DNA of 64,000 nt from NCBI RefSeq assembly GCF_002920615.1, contig NZ_PQSU01000013.1:186001-250000 (forward strand). Direction: 5' to 3'. The notes beneath the pieces are model-generated. The model was not told the DNA's origin. It worked only from the letters and a program-made list of their open reading frames with translations, and did not search any database. The stretch comes from Streptomyces sp. Ru62 (GTDB lineage Bacteria > Actinomycetota > Actinomycetes > Streptomycetales > Streptomycetaceae). Below, piece by piece: positions 1 to 13,130 of the stretch (position 1 is its first letter; the number at the start of each line of letters is the position of its first letter). The position numbers and the translations under genes are program-made.

Positions 1-8
1 GACCGTGA

Positions 9-827
9 TCAACTCTTCGCCCTCTGCTCGCGCAGCGCCCGCCGCGCCTCGGGGTCGGCCTTCCGGTAGCCGTGGAAGTGACCCGGGTGGTACAGGTGCG
101 AACGCGTCCCGCGCGCGTCGAGCGCCGGGCCGACCAGGAACAGCGTGTGCTTCCAGAGCCGGTGCTCCTTGACCGTCTCCTCCAGCGTGCCGATCGTGCA
201 CTTCACGATCAGCTCCTCCGGCCAGGTCGCCTGGTGGGCGATCACCACCGGGGTGCTCGTCGGGTAGCCGCCCTCCAGCAGCTCCCGCACGAGCTGCCCG
301 CTGCGCGCCGCCGACAGGAAGATCGCCATGGTGGTGCCGTGGCGGGCGAACTCGCGCACCTCCTCACCGGGCGGCATCGGCGTCTTGCCCCCGCCCAGCC
401 GGGTCAGCACCACGGACTGCGCGACCTCGGGAATCGTCAGCTCGCGCTGCGCGAGCGCGGCCACGGCGGAGAAGGAGGACACGCCCGGGACGACCTCGGT
501 CGCGATGCCGATCTCCTGACAGCGGTCCAGCTGCTCCTGGGTGCCGCCCCACAGGGCGGGGTCGCCGGAGTGGATACGGGCCACCCTGAGCCCCTCCTCG
601 GACGCGCGTCGGTACACCGCGACGACGTCCTCCAGCGACATGGTCGCCGAGTCCAGGACCTCGGCGTCCTCGCGGGCGTGTTCCAGGACCTCCGCCTGGA
701 CCAGGCTCGCCGCCCAGATCACGACGTCGGCCTCGGCGATGGCCCGCGCGGCACGGAACGTCAGCAGGTCGGCGGCGCCGGGGCCGGCACCGACGAAGGT
801 CACCTTGCCGGTGGGGGCATCGGCCAT
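9..827 (-). CDS. cobM: Precorrin-4 C11-methyltransferase CobM
   Basis: 272 aa. Transfers a methyl group from S-adenosylmethionine to C-11 of precorrin-4 in aerobic cobalamin synthesis; cytoplasmic. The sequence has the tetrapyrrole methylase hallmarks: the GAGPGAADL loop near residue 13, the HSGDPALWG segment near residue 86 and the TRLGGGKTPMP segment near residue 142. The start is the ATG giving MADAPTGKV, with AGGAGAGGA upstream on the minus strand; the reading frame stays open far upstream but that part is an antisense shadow of the ZIP gene. It is cut off from cobI by the oppositely oriented ZIP gene, so it probably has its own promoter in the 82-nt gap at 828-909. The next gene of this group would lie left of the window. 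Confidence 0.93.
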   Translation of the reverse strand: MADAPTGKVTFVGAGPGAADLLTFRAARAIAEADVVIWAASLVQAEVLEHAREDAEVLDSATMSLEDVVAVYRRASEEGLRVARIHSGDPALWGGTQEQLDRCQEIGIATEVVPGVSSFSAVAALAQRELTIPEVAQSVVLTRLGGGKTPMPPGEEVREFARHGTTMAIFLSAARSGQLVRELLEGGYPTSTPVVIAHQATWPEELIVKCTIGTLEETVKEHRLWKHTLFLVGPALDARGTRSHLYHPGHFHGYRKADPEARRALREQRAKS

Positions 828-909
828 GGGAATCGGTCCTCTCCTACGAGTACTGCGGTTGTGGCTGTCGGACGTGCGGGAACGCGGGTCGATCCGATAG
901 CAAGGGCGT

Positions 910-1638
910 ATGGCGGTCTTCGTCGCGCTCGGCGCGTTCCTGATGACGCTGGCCGGCGGCTGGACGGCACAGCGCGTGACCGACCGCCGCCATCTGGTGC
1001 TGGGCCTGGCCGGCGGGCTGATGCTGGGCGTGGTCGGCCTGGACCTGCTGCCGGAGGCGCTCCGGGCGGCGGGCACCGAGGTCCACGGCGTCCCGGCCGC
1101 ACTCCTGCTGTTCCTGGCCGGCTTCCTCCTCGCCCATCTGGTGGAACGCCTGCTGGCGGCCCGCCGCGCCGCGCACGGCGCCGCCGAACACAACCACCGG
1201 GCCCCCGAGGTGGGCCTGACGGCGGCCGCGGCGATGGTGGGCCACAGCCTGATGGACGGCGTGGCGATCGGCGCGTCGTTCCAGGTGGGCAGCGGCATGG
1301 GCACCGCGGTCGCGCTCGCCGTCATCGCCCACGACTTCGCGGACGGCTTCAACACCTTCACCCTCACCAGCCTGTACGGCAACGCCCGCCGCAAGGCCCT
1401 GGCCATGCTCTTCGCGGACGCGGTCGCACCCGTCGCCGGAGCCGCCGCGTCCGCGTTCCTCACCATCCCGGAGGGCGTCCTCGGCGGCTATCTCGGCCTG
1501 TTCGCCGGCGCACTGCTGTACCTCGCCGCGGCGGAGATCCTCCCCGAGGCCCACCATGAGCACCCCGCCCGTTCGACCCTGCTGTGCACGGTCGCGGGCG
1601 CGGCCTTCATCTGGCTGGTGGTGGGCGTCACGGGGTGA
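910..1638 (+). CDS. ZIP-family divalent metal transporter
   Basis: 242 aa, integral membrane, about seven to eight hydrophobic segments with a His-containing cytoplasmic loop (AAEHNHR near residue 91). The two ZIP metal-site helices are recognisable as HSLMDG (residues 112-117) and HDFADG (141-146). Both have Asp where many ZIPs have Glu (HNFPEG and HEIPEG type). It sits divergent to cobM and convergent to cobI, in the middle of the cobalamin genes. That context suggests cobalt or zinc supply to corrin synthesis, but the substrate cannot be read from sequence. ZIP membership is strong; metal specificity is inference. Confidence 0.85.
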   Translation: MAVFVALGAFLMTLAGGWTAQRVTDRRHLVLGLAGGLMLGVVGLDLLPEALRAAGTEVHGVPAALLLFLAGFLLAHLVERLLAARRAAHGAAEHNHRAPEVGLTAAAAMVGHSLMDGVAIGASFQVGSGMGTAVALAVIAHDFADGFNTFTLTSLYGNARRKALAMLFADAVAPVAGAAASAFLTIPEGVLGGYLGLFAGALLYLAAAEILPEAHHEHPARSTLLCTVAGAAFIWLVVGVTG

Positions 1639-1649
1639 CCCGGACCGGG

Positions 1650-2399
1650 TCACAGCTTTCCGCCCCGGCCGCCGTCCCTGCGCGGCGGCGCGATCAGCGT
1701 CGACAGGTACGGCAGCGGTGCCCCGTCCAGCTCGGCGGCCGGCCGCACCGACTCCTCCGGCAGCCCCAGGGCCGAGCCCCACACCGCGCCCCCGAGCCGC
1801 CCGGTCTCCCGCAGCGCCTCCGCGACCTCGGCGGCCTGCCGCCCGAACTTGTACGCCACGACCGTCCCCGGCCCGGCCAGCGCCTCCTTCAGCACCGCCG
1901 ACCCGGCCGTCACCGGCACGAGGGTCAGCGGCTCGGTGCCCTCGGTCAGCACGGCCCCGGACCGCGCCGCGAGATCCTGCATGGCGGTGATACCGGGCAC
2001 GGTCTCCACGACGACACCCGGCACCAGCTCCGCGATGGTCTGCGCGAGATAGGTGAACGTCGAGTACACGTTCGGATCGCCGATGGTGGCGAACGCGACC
2101 GACCCGTGCGCTTCGAGCAGCTCGGCGACCCGCTGCCCGGCCGCGTCCCAGGCCGCCTCGCGCCGGGCCCGGTCGGTCCGCTCGTTCAGCGCGAACACCA
2201 CCCGGACGACCTTCTCCCCGGGCACGTAGTGCAACACGGTCGCCTCGGCCCGCCCGGGTTCCCCGCCGTCCTTTCCGTCAGCGGCGGCCATGACGGGTAC
2301 GACGACGACATCGGCGGCCCGCAGGGCGTTGACCCCCTTCACGGTCACCAGCTCCGGATCACCGGGACCGACCCCGACCCCGACCAGCCTGCTGCTCAT
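1650..2399 (-). CDS. cobI: Precorrin-2 C20-methyltransferase CobI
   Basis: 249 aa. SAM-dependent methylation of precorrin-2 at C-20 to precorrin-3A. The N-terminal loop VGVGPGDPELVTVKG and the IGDPNVYSTF segment are typical of CobI/CbiL. The ATG at 2399 overlaps the cobB stop as ATGA, which argues for this start over the ATG 12 nt upstream. It is the last gene of the seven-gene coupled run that begins at cbiB. It ends 11 nt from the convergent ZIP gene. Confidence 0.94.
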   Translation of the reverse strand: MSSRLVGVGVGPGDPELVTVKGVNALRAADVVVVPVMAAADGKDGGEPGRAEATVLHYVPGEKVVRVVFALNERTDRARREAAWDAAGQRVAELLEAHGSVAFATIGDPNVYSTFTYLAQTIAELVPGVVVETVPGITAMQDLAARSGAVLTEGTEPLTLVPVTAGSAVLKEALAGPGTVVAYKFGRQAAEVAEALRETGRLGGAVWGSALGLPEESVRPAAELDGAPLPYLSTLIAPPRRDGGRGGKL

Positions 2400-3769
2400 G
2401 ACGTCCGGCACCTCTCCACGAACCGACGGGCGACACCGGGCTCGGACGCCCAGTGCGTGTGCAGATAACTCGCGTGCACGCCCTGCTGCACGAAACCTTC
2501 GACCCGCCGGACCGGGGCCCGTACGCCCCAGGCGGGAGCGGCACCGGCGCCCGGCTCGACGACGGTGCGGTGGAACTCGTGGCCCCGCATCCGCGTCCCG
2601 GCCGGCGCCAGCGCACTGTCACCGACGGCCACGGCGTCCCGGTAACCGAGGGTCAGCCGCTCGGTCATCCGCGCGCTGGCGTCGAGCACGCCGCACATGG
2701 GCTGCCCGTCCAGCTCGCGGCTCAGGTAGAGCAGCCCGGCGCATTCGGCGGCCACGGGGGCACCGGAGAGGGCCAGTTCGGCAACCGCCCTGCGCAGGGG
2801 CTCGTTGGCGGACAGCTCGGCGGCGTACACCTCGGGGAACCCGCCTCCGATGACCAGCCCGGCGGTTCCCTCGGGCAGCCGCTCGTCCCGCAGCGGGTCG
2901 AAGGCGACGACCTCGGCACCGGCGGCGGTGAGCAGTTCGGTGTGCTCGGCGTAGGAGAAGGTGAAGGCCTCCCCACCGGCAACGGCAACCACGGGCCGGC
3001 GCCTGTCGGCCGACCGAGACGGGTGGTCGCGGGCGGGCAACCCGGGGGCCCAGGGGGCGGAGCCCTCTGGGAGGGCACCGGCACTCCGGGCAAGCCCCTC
3101 CAGAGCGGCCAGGTCACACCCCCGTAGCACCTGGTCAGCCATCGAAGCCACCGCTTCGACCGCCGCGGAACGCCGTTCGGCGACCGGTACCAGCCCCAGG
3201 TGCCGCGACGGCGTCTCCACCTGGGCCACCCGCCGCAGCACCCCGAGAACGGGGACCCCCGCCGAGTCCAGCGCCTCCCGCAGGAGCGACTCGTGCCGGT
3301 CAGAGGCGACCTTGTTCAGGATCACGCCCCCGACCCGCACCTCCGGGTCCCACGAGGCGAACCCGTGCACCAGCGCCGCCACCGACCGCGACTGCGACGA
3401 GGCGTCCACGACGAGCACGACCGGCGCCCGCAACAGCTTGGCGACGTGCGCGGTGGACGCCAGCTCACCCTCGCCGGCGGCCCCGTCGTACAGCCCCATC
3501 ACGCCTTCGACCACGGCGAGGTCACACCCCCGCGCCCCGTGCAGGAACAGCGGAGCGACCAGCTCCGGCCCGCACAGGTACGCGTCCAGGTTGCGCCCCA
3601 CCCGCCCGGTCGCGAGAGCGTGGTACCCGGGGTCGATGTAGTCCGGCCCGACCTTGTGCGGGGACACGGCGAGCCCCCGCGCGGCGAACGCGGCCATCAG
3701 CCCCGTGGCGACGGTGGTCTTGCCGCTGCCCGAGCAGGGCGCGGCGATGACCAGCCGGGGGACGGACAT
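2396..3769 (-). CDS. cobB: Cobyrinic/hydrogenobyrinic acid a,c-diamide synthase CobB
   Basis: 457 aa. ATP-dependent amidation of side chains a and c using glutamine. The N-terminal P-loop APCSGSGKTT (residues 10-19) and the DYIDPGYH segment are CobB/CbiA signatures. The C-terminal class I glutaminase-like half contains GGGFPEVYA and AECAGLLYLS, the Cys being the expected nucleophile. The start overlaps the cobO stop (TGATG) and the stop overlaps the cobI start (ATGA), so translation is probably coupled through the run. Confidence 0.95.
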   Translation of the reverse strand: MSVPRLVIAAPCSGSGKTTVATGLMAAFAARGLAVSPHKVGPDYIDPGYHALATGRVGRNLDAYLCGPELVAPLFLHGARGCDLAVVEGVMGLYDGAAGEGELASTAHVAKLLRAPVVLVVDASSQSRSVAALVHGFASWDPEVRVGGVILNKVASDRHESLLREALDSAGVPVLGVLRRVAQVETPSRHLGLVPVAERRSAAVEAVASMADQVLRGCDLAALEGLARSAGALPEGSAPWAPGLPARDHPSRSADRRRPVVAVAGGEAFTFSYAEHTELLTAAGAEVVAFDPLRDERLPEGTAGLVIGGGFPEVYAAELSANEPLRRAVAELALSGAPVAAECAGLLYLSRELDGQPMCGVLDASARMTERLTLGYRDAVAVGDSALAPAGTRMRGHEFHRTVVEPGAGAAPAWGVRAPVRRVEGFVQQGVHASYLHTHWASEPGVARRFVERCRTS

Positions 3770-4368
3770 CACCACTCGATGCCCTTCTGGCCCTTCTGCC
3801 CCACGTCCATGGGGTGCTTGACCTTGGACATGTCGGTGACGAGGTCGGCGAAGTCCACCAGCTTCTCCGGGGCGTTCCGTCCGGTGATCACCACGTGCTG
3901 GGTGCCGGGACGGCCGCGCAGCACGTCGATGACCTCGTCGGTGTCGACCCAGCCCCAGTGCATCGGGTACGCGAACTCGTCGAGCACGTACAGCCGGTAC
4001 GTCTCGGCGGCCAGGTCCCGCTTGACCTGCTCCCAGCCCTCGCGGGCCTTCTCCTCGTTGTCCATCTGCGCGTCGCGCTGGACCCACGACCAGCCCTCGC
4101 CCATCTTGTGCCAGTCGACGCTCCCGCCCTCGCCGGAGGCGCCGAGCACCCGGAGCGCGTTCTCCTCGCCGACCTTCCACTTCGCGGACTTGACGAACTG
4201 GAACACCCCGATGGGCCACCCCTGGTTCCAGGCGCGCAGCGCGAGCCCGAACGCGGCGGTGGACTTGCCCTTGCCGACGCCCGTGTGCACGACGACCAGC
4301 GGACGGTTGCGGCGCTGACGGGTCGTCAGTCCGTCGTCCGGTACGACACTCGGCTGTCCCTGCGGCAT
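3769..4368 (-). CDS. cobO: Cob(I)yrinic acid a,c-diamide adenosyltransferase CobO
   Basis: 199 aa, the usual CobA/CobO length. Transfers adenosyl from ATP to cobalt(I) corrinoid. The P-loop variant HTGVGKGKSTAAFG lies at about residues 28-41, and the family segments FQFVKSAKW and LDEFAYPMHWGW are present. The start overlaps the TAA of the chelatase gene (TAATG) and the stop overlaps cobB, placing it inside the coupled operon. Confidence 0.95.
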   Translation of the reverse strand: MPQGQPSVVPDDGLTTRQRRNRPLVVVHTGVGKGKSTAAFGLALRAWNQGWPIGVFQFVKSAKWKVGEENALRVLGASGEGGSVDWHKMGEGWSWVQRDAQMDNEEKAREGWEQVKRDLAAETYRLYVLDEFAYPMHWGWVDTDEVIDVLRGRPGTQHVVITGRNAPEKLVDFADLVTDMSKVKHPMDVGQKGQKGIEW

Positions 4369-6370
4369 TACGCGGCCCTCCTCGACGTCCCCTGCACATC
4401 CCTGACCAGCCCGGCGATCGAGTCGGCCCGCAGCTCGTCCAGCGTGACGGCCGTACCGCCCAGCTCACCGGCCAGCTGACCGGCGAGCCCGAGCCGCACC
4501 GGCCCCGACTCGCAGTCCACGACCACCGAGGCGACCTGCTCGGCCGCGAACAGCCGCGCGGCCCGCCCGGCCAGCGCGACCGGCTCGGGGCCGCCGGTGG
4601 CCCGGCCGTCGGTCACCACGACCACCAGCGCCCGGCGCGCCGGATCCCGCAGCCGCTCCACCCGCAGCACCTCGTGCGCCTTCAGCAGCCCGGCGGCGAG
4701 CGGCGTACGCCCCCCGGTCGGCAGCGACTCCAGCCGCGCGGCGGCGGCGTCGACGGACGACGTCGGCGGCAGCGCGACCTCGGCCGCCGACCCCCGGAAG
4801 GTCACGAGCCCCACCTTGTCCCGCCGCTGGTAGGCGTCCAGCAGCAGCGACAGCACGGCCCCCTTCACGGCGCTCATCCGCTGCCGCGCCGCCATCGACC
4901 CCGAGGCGTCCACCACGAACAGCACGAGGTTCCCCTCGCGCCCCTCACGGACCGCCTGCCGCAGATCGTCCCGCCGCACGACCAGCCCCGGCCCGGACCT
5001 GCCCCGCGCCCGCTGGTGCGGCGCGGCGGCCTGGACGGTCGCCGCCACGTGCAGCTTGGTCAGCGCCCCCTGGGGCCGCCGGGCCCCGGTGGTCCGCCCG
5101 TGCTCGGTCCGCGCCCGTGACCGCCGCCCGGCGGTACCCTCGCCGACGCCGGGGACGGTCAGCGCCTTGGCACGGAAGGGTTCGGCGGCCCGTGCGGCCG
5201 ACTGCTCCTGCCCGCCGGACGCCTGCGGCTGCCCGCCCTCACCGGCCTCGGGCCGCGCGGCGCCGCCGCCGTCGTCCTGCGGACCGCTGTCGGGCGCCGG
5301 CTGTCCGCCGCCCCCGCCCGGACCGCCGGGGCCGTCGGGGTCGTCGTCGCCGTCCCCGTCGTCCCCGGAGAACTGCTCCAGCGTCTCGTCCAGCTTGTCC
5401 TCGTCCAGACCCGGCGCGTCGAACGGGTTCCGCCGCCTGCGGTGGGGCAGCGCCAGCAGCGCGGCCTGCCGCACGTCCTCCGCGAGCACATCGGTCCGCC
5501 CGGCCCACGCGGCCAGCGCGGTCGCCGTACGGGCCATCACGATGTCGGCGCGCATGCCGTCCACCTCGAAGGCCGCGCAGGTCGCCGCGATCTGCCGCAG
5601 CGCCCCGTCGCCGAGGCGCACCTGCGGCAGCAACTCCCGTGCCGCCACGATCCGCTGCCGTACGGCGGCCTCCTCACCGGCCCAGCGCGCGGCGAAGGCG
5701 GCCGGATCGTCGTCGTACGCCAGCCGGCGCCGGACGACCTCCACCCGCTGCTCCGGTTCCCGGGAGGCGGCCACCTCCACGGTCAGCCCGAACCGGTCCA
5801 GCAACTGCGGACGCAGCTCGCCCTCCTCGGGGTTCATGGTGCCGACGAGCAGGAACCGGGCCGCGTGGCGCACGGACACGCCCTCGCGCTCCACGTACGA
5901 GGCACCCATCGCCGCCGCGTCCAGCAGCAGGTCGACCAGGTGGTCGTGGAGCAGATTCACCTCGTCGACGTAGAGGATGCCCCGGTGCGCGTCGGCCAGC
6001 AGGCCCGGCTCGAAGGCCTTCACGCCCTCGGCCAGCGCCCGCTCGATGTCGAGGGCGCCGACGAGCCGGTCCTCGGAGGCGCCGACGGGCAGCTCGACCA
6101 TCCGCGCGGGGCGCTGCGCGCCCTTGCCGGACTCGTGCGGCCCGTCCGGGCAGCCGGGGTCGGGCGAGGCCGGATCACACGAGAACCGGCACCCGGGGAC
6201 GACGGCCACCTCCGGCAGCAGCGCCGACAGCGCCCGGACCGCCGTGGACTTCGCGGTGCCCTTCTCGCCGCGCACCAGCACACCGCCGACCGCCGGTGAC
6301 ACGGCGTTCAGCAGCAGCGCGAGCCGCAGATCGTCCTGGCCGACGACGGCCGTAAAGGGGAACGGGGTGG

Positions 6371-6374
<4 letters not shown>
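4368..6374 (-). CDS. Putative cobaltochelatase subunit, fused ChlI-like AAA+ and ChlD-like VWA protein
   Basis: 668 aa. The N-terminal third is a ChlI/BchI-type AAA+ module with Walker A GEKGTAKST (residues 36-44) and Walker B GILYVDEVNLL. A flexible Gly/Pro/Asp/Gln-rich linker follows (roughly residues 350-440). The C-terminal integrin-I (VWA) domain has the MIDAS motif DASGSM at 489-494. It probably replaces CobS plus CobT as the ATPase/adaptor for CobN. The GTG start at 6374 overlaps the cobN stop (GTGA). No CobS- or CobT-like gene is visible in the window, consistent with this fused protein doing the job; that is inference. Confidence 0.88.
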
Positions 6375-10017
<3,643 letters not shown>

Positions 10018-10021
<4 letters not shown>

Positions 10022-11526
10022 GCGGGCGCTCCCGGTGGAATGAAAGGCAGTCCTTGCGGCGCGCCCGACTCGATGAGCCGCCACAGCGCGTCCGTGTCCG
10101 CGTGCTGTTCGATCAGGTCGCCGAGCCGGTCGAGCTGCTCCTCGCGCAGCGCGGCGAAGGAGGTGTCCGGGGCGGGCACGAAGCGGCGGCCCGCGGCGGC
10201 GGCCACCTCGCGCAGGAAGGCCCGCCGGAAGCCGTCCGACTCCAGTGAGCCGTGCCAGTGGGTGCCCCAGGTCTGGCCCACCCGGCAGCCGTCCAGGAAG
10301 GGTTCGCCGCCCTCGACCGTGGCCACCCCGTGGTGGATCTCGTAGCCGTCGACCCGCTCGCCGAGGGCTTCGCCGCTGGGCCGGGTGAGGGTCTTCTCGC
10401 GGGCGAAGCGCACCCGGACGGGCAGGACGCCGAGCCCGTCGACATGACCGCGCCGGCTCTCGACGTCGTCCTCGATGTGCTCGCCGAGGATCTGGAAGCC
10501 GCCGCAGACACCGAGGACGGGGCGTCCCTCGGCGGCCCGGCGGACGAGCGCGTCCGCCAGCCCCCGCTCCCGCAGCCACTCCAACGCCCGTACGGTCCCG
10601 CGCGTGCCCGGGACGACGACGAGATCGGCGTCCGCCAGCTCCTCCGGGCGGTCCACGAACCGTACGACCACGCCCGGTTCGGCGGCCAGCGCGTCCACGT
10701 CGGTGAAGTTGGACATCAGCGGGACCGCGCACACGGCGACCCGCAGCACGTCCTCGCCGACCGGCGGCGTCACGGCGGACTCCCGGACCGTGCCCCGCAG
10801 GGACACCCTCAGTCCGTCCTCCTCGTCGATGCCGAGCCCGTGCCGGAAGGGCAGCACGCCGTACGTCCGCCGCCCGGTGAGGTCCTGGAGCATGTCCAAC
10901 CCCGGCTCCAGCAGGCCGACATCGCCCCGGAACTTGTTCACCAGGAACCCGGCCACCAGCTCCTGGTCCTCCGGGGAGAGCAGGGCGACGGTGCCGAAGA
11001 AGGAGGCGAACACGCCCCCGCGGTCGATGTCGCCGACGACGAGCACGGGCAGCCGCGCGTTCCGCGCGATCCCCATGTTGACGATGTCGGTCCGCCGCAG
11101 GTTGATCTCGGCCGGACTCCCCGCCCCCTCACAGATCACCGCGTCATACGTGCCCCGCAACTCCGCGAGGCAGTCCAGCACCGTGCCCAGCAGCCGCTGC
11201 TGGCGCCCGCCGTGGTACCCGCGCGCGCTGAGCTCGCCCACCGGCCTGCCCAGCAGCACCACCTGGCTGCTCTGCTCGCCGCCCGGCTTGAGCAGCACCG
11301 GGTTCATCAGCGCGGTCGGCTCGACCCTGCAGGCCTGGGCCTGCATGGCCTGCGCCCGGCCGATCTCCGCGCCCTCGCGCGTCACGAACGAGTTCAGGGA
11401 CATGTTCTGCGCCTTGAACGGCGCGACCTTCACGCCCTGGCGGACCAGCCAGCGGCAGATGCCGGCCGTCACGACGCTCTTGCCCGCGTCGGAGGTGGTG
11501 CCGGCGACGAGGAGACCACCGTTCAC
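10018..11526 (-). CDS. cobQ: Cobyric acid synthase CobQ
   Basis: 502 aa. Amidates side chains b, d, e and g of adenosylcobyrinic diamide with glutamine and ATP. The P-loop AGTTSDAGKS is at residues 8-17, followed by APFKAQNMSLNSFVT. The triad-type glutaminase has GVCGGFQILG (nucleophile Cys) and a late EIHHG histidine. The GTG at 11526 overlaps the cbiB stop (GTGA) and leaves the P-loop at the right distance from the N terminus. Confidence 0.95.
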
Positions 11527-12467
11527 TTCCCACGTCCTTTCATCATTGCGCGCGCGGCCAGCGTGGTGCCGAGCGCGAGCAGGCCGACGCGGCGCGAGAG
11601 CCGTACGGCCCGGTCGATGTCGGTGACGCGGACCGGCCGTCCGGTGGCGCCGTTCAGCACCGGGCGGTGTTCGACCCGGCCGCCGTAGGAGAGCGTGCCG
11701 CCCAGGCGCACGCCGAGGGCGCCCGCGAAGCTGGCTTCCACGGGCCCGGCGTTGGGGCTCGGATGCCTGCGCGCGTCCGCCCGCCAGGCGCGCAGGGCGC
11801 CGCGCGGATCGGGTCCGGCCACGGCGGCGAGTACCGCGGTCAGCCGGGCCCCCGGCCAGCCGGCGACGTCGTCCAGGCGGGCGGAGGCCCAGCCGTAGCG
11901 CCGGTGGCGGGGCGACTTGTGACCCACCATCGCGTCCAGGGTGTTGACCGCCCGGAACCCGAGCAGCCCCGGCACCCCGGCCACGGCGCCCCAGACGAGC
12001 GCGCCGACCACGGCGTCGGAGGTGTTCTCGGCGACCGACTCGACCACGGCCCGGGCGATGCCGTCGGCGTCCAGCGCCTGCGGGTCCCGGCCGCACAGGT
12101 GCGGCAGCCGGGCCCGGGCGGCCTCGACGTCCCCGGCCTCAAGGGCACGCCCGATGGCGCGGGCCTCCCGGGCGAGCGAGGTGCCGCCGACGACGGTCCA
12201 GGTGGCGGCGGCGGTCAGCGCGGCGGAAGCGGTGCGGGAGGGGCGTACGGCGCGTGCGGTCAGCGCGCCGAGGGCGACGGCGCCACCGGCGCACACGGCG
12301 GTGTGCAGGGCGCCCCAGCCACGGTGGTCGTGCCACAGGGCGCGTTCCACGGCCCCGGCCGCCCGGCCGAACACGGCGACCGGATGCCCGCGGCGCGGAT
12401 CGCCGAGGAGCAGGTCACCGAGGACGCCGGCGGCGGCGCCGTACGCGTATGCGCGATCGGCACCCAT
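11523..12467 (-). CDS. cobD: Adenosylcobinamide-phosphate synthase CbiB/CobD
   Basis: 314 aa membrane protein that attaches aminopropanol (or its phosphate) to adenosylcobyric acid. Family features are LGDPRRGHPVAVFGR near the N terminus, VVESVAENTSDAVVGAL in the middle and NTLDAMVGHKS. It is the first gene after the cobalamin riboswitch, about 110 nt downstream of it, so B12 should shut off the whole run. Streptomyces usage is cobD; enteric bacteria call the same enzyme cbiB. Confidence 0.94.
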   Translation of the reverse strand: MGADRAYAYGAAAGVLGDLLLGDPRRGHPVAVFGRAAGAVERALWHDHRGWGALHTAVCAGGAVALGALTARAVRPSRTASAALTAAATWTVVGGTSLAREARAIGRALEAGDVEAARARLPHLCGRDPQALDADGIARAVVESVAENTSDAVVGALVWGAVAGVPGLLGFRAVNTLDAMVGHKSPRHRRYGWASARLDDVAGWPGARLTAVLAAVAGPDPRGALRAWRADARRHPSPNAGPVEASFAGALGVRLGGTLSYGGRVEHRPVLNGATGRPVRVTDIDRAVRLSRRVGLLALGTTLAARAMMKGRGK

Positions 12468-12574
12468 CGGCTCAGCCGGCCGTGGGGACAGGAACGGTCC
12501 TGGTGCGGGTCCTCGATCGGCAGCCGAGCATGGCGATATGTGTCCTCACTCAGGGTGTCCGCGCCCTGGTTCGA

Positions 12575-12681
12575 CGTGAAATCGGCGGTGAGAGTTCCTG
12601 GCTCCCGGGGTTCTTCCCCGGTGACAGTGGCGGGACCGCGCCGGATTCGCACCGGCTTCCTCTCTTGCCGCCGTACATGGC
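12575..12681 (-). ncRNA. Cobalamin (adenosylcobalamin) riboswitch
   Basis: On the minus strand the conserved core reads GGAAGCCGGTGCGAATCC, then GCGGTCCCGCCACTGT (plus positions about 12624-12661), then a GC stem and the B12-box-like GGGAGCCAGGAACTC (about 12592-12606). These are the invariant blocks of the RF00174 class, in the right order and spacing. It lies in the leader of cobD and should lower expression of the seven-gene operon when coenzyme B12 is plentiful. The exact 5' and 3' limits are estimates. Confidence 0.92.
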
Positions 12682-12687
12682 CTGGGC

Positions 12688-12717
12688 AGTCCACCACGCG
12701 CCCGGAACGGCCGTCAA
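12688..12717 (-). promoter_or_regulatory. Candidate promoter of the cobalamin operon
   Basis: Minus-strand TTGACG (plus 12712-12717) and TGGACT (12688-12693) are separated by 18 nt. A start about 7 nt downstream would begin the transcript just before the riboswitch. This is seen in sequence only. Confidence 0.45.
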
Positions 12718-12807
12718 CTTGCCTTTGACCTGGGACGCCGGACTGTGCTGAGGCCCACATCGCCGGTCTGCCGTACGCCGGCCGGAGGGCCGGTCGGAGG
12801 GCATGCG

Positions 12808-12851
12808 TCGGCCCCGCCGGTTCCGCTGGAGCGGTGGCCCGGCGGGGCCGA
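12808..12851 (-). terminator. Hairpin terminator after the PiT operon
   Basis: Perfect 13-bp arms TCGGCCCCGCCGG (12808-12820) and CCGGCGGGGCCGA (12839-12851) enclose an 18-nt loop that can itself form CCGCT/AGCGG. It lies between the small membrane gene and the cobalamin operon promoter. It has no T-tract, as is common in Streptomyces. Confidence 0.65.
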
Positions 12852-12868
12852 TGTCGGGTTTCGGGCCG

Positions 12869-13096
12869 TCAGGGCTTGACAACGATCAGGTAGATCCCGT
12901 ACGCCACCGCCGCCGCACAGGCCGCGAAGCACACGTACGCGCCGGTGACCGCCAGCGCCGCGGACCCGCCCTGGGCCGCCGCCTTCTCGCGGCGCGACAG
13001 GCCGTTGATGCCGAGGGTGAACAGGACCACCAGGCCCACCGTGAACGCGAGGCTGACGCCGAAGACGGAGCCGAGGGCCGCCCAGTCGATCTTCAT
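12869..13096 (-). CDS. Small two-helix membrane protein downstream of the phosphate transporter
   Basis: 75 aa. Two hydrophobic helices (about residues 10-32 and 45-71) flank a short basic loop SRREKAAAQ. It lies 34 nt downstream of the PiT gene on the same strand and is probably cotranscribed. I recall the same pairing next to pitH1 in S. coelicolor. The function is unknown; an accessory or stability role for the carrier is inference. Confidence 0.8.
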   Translation of the reverse strand: MKIDWAALGSVFGVSLAFTVGLVVLFTLGINGLSRREKAAAQGGSAALAVTGAYVCFAACAAAVAYGIYLIVVKP

Positions 13097-13130
13097 GGGG
13101 ATGCTTCCTTCAGTAACCGTGTGCGCGGGG

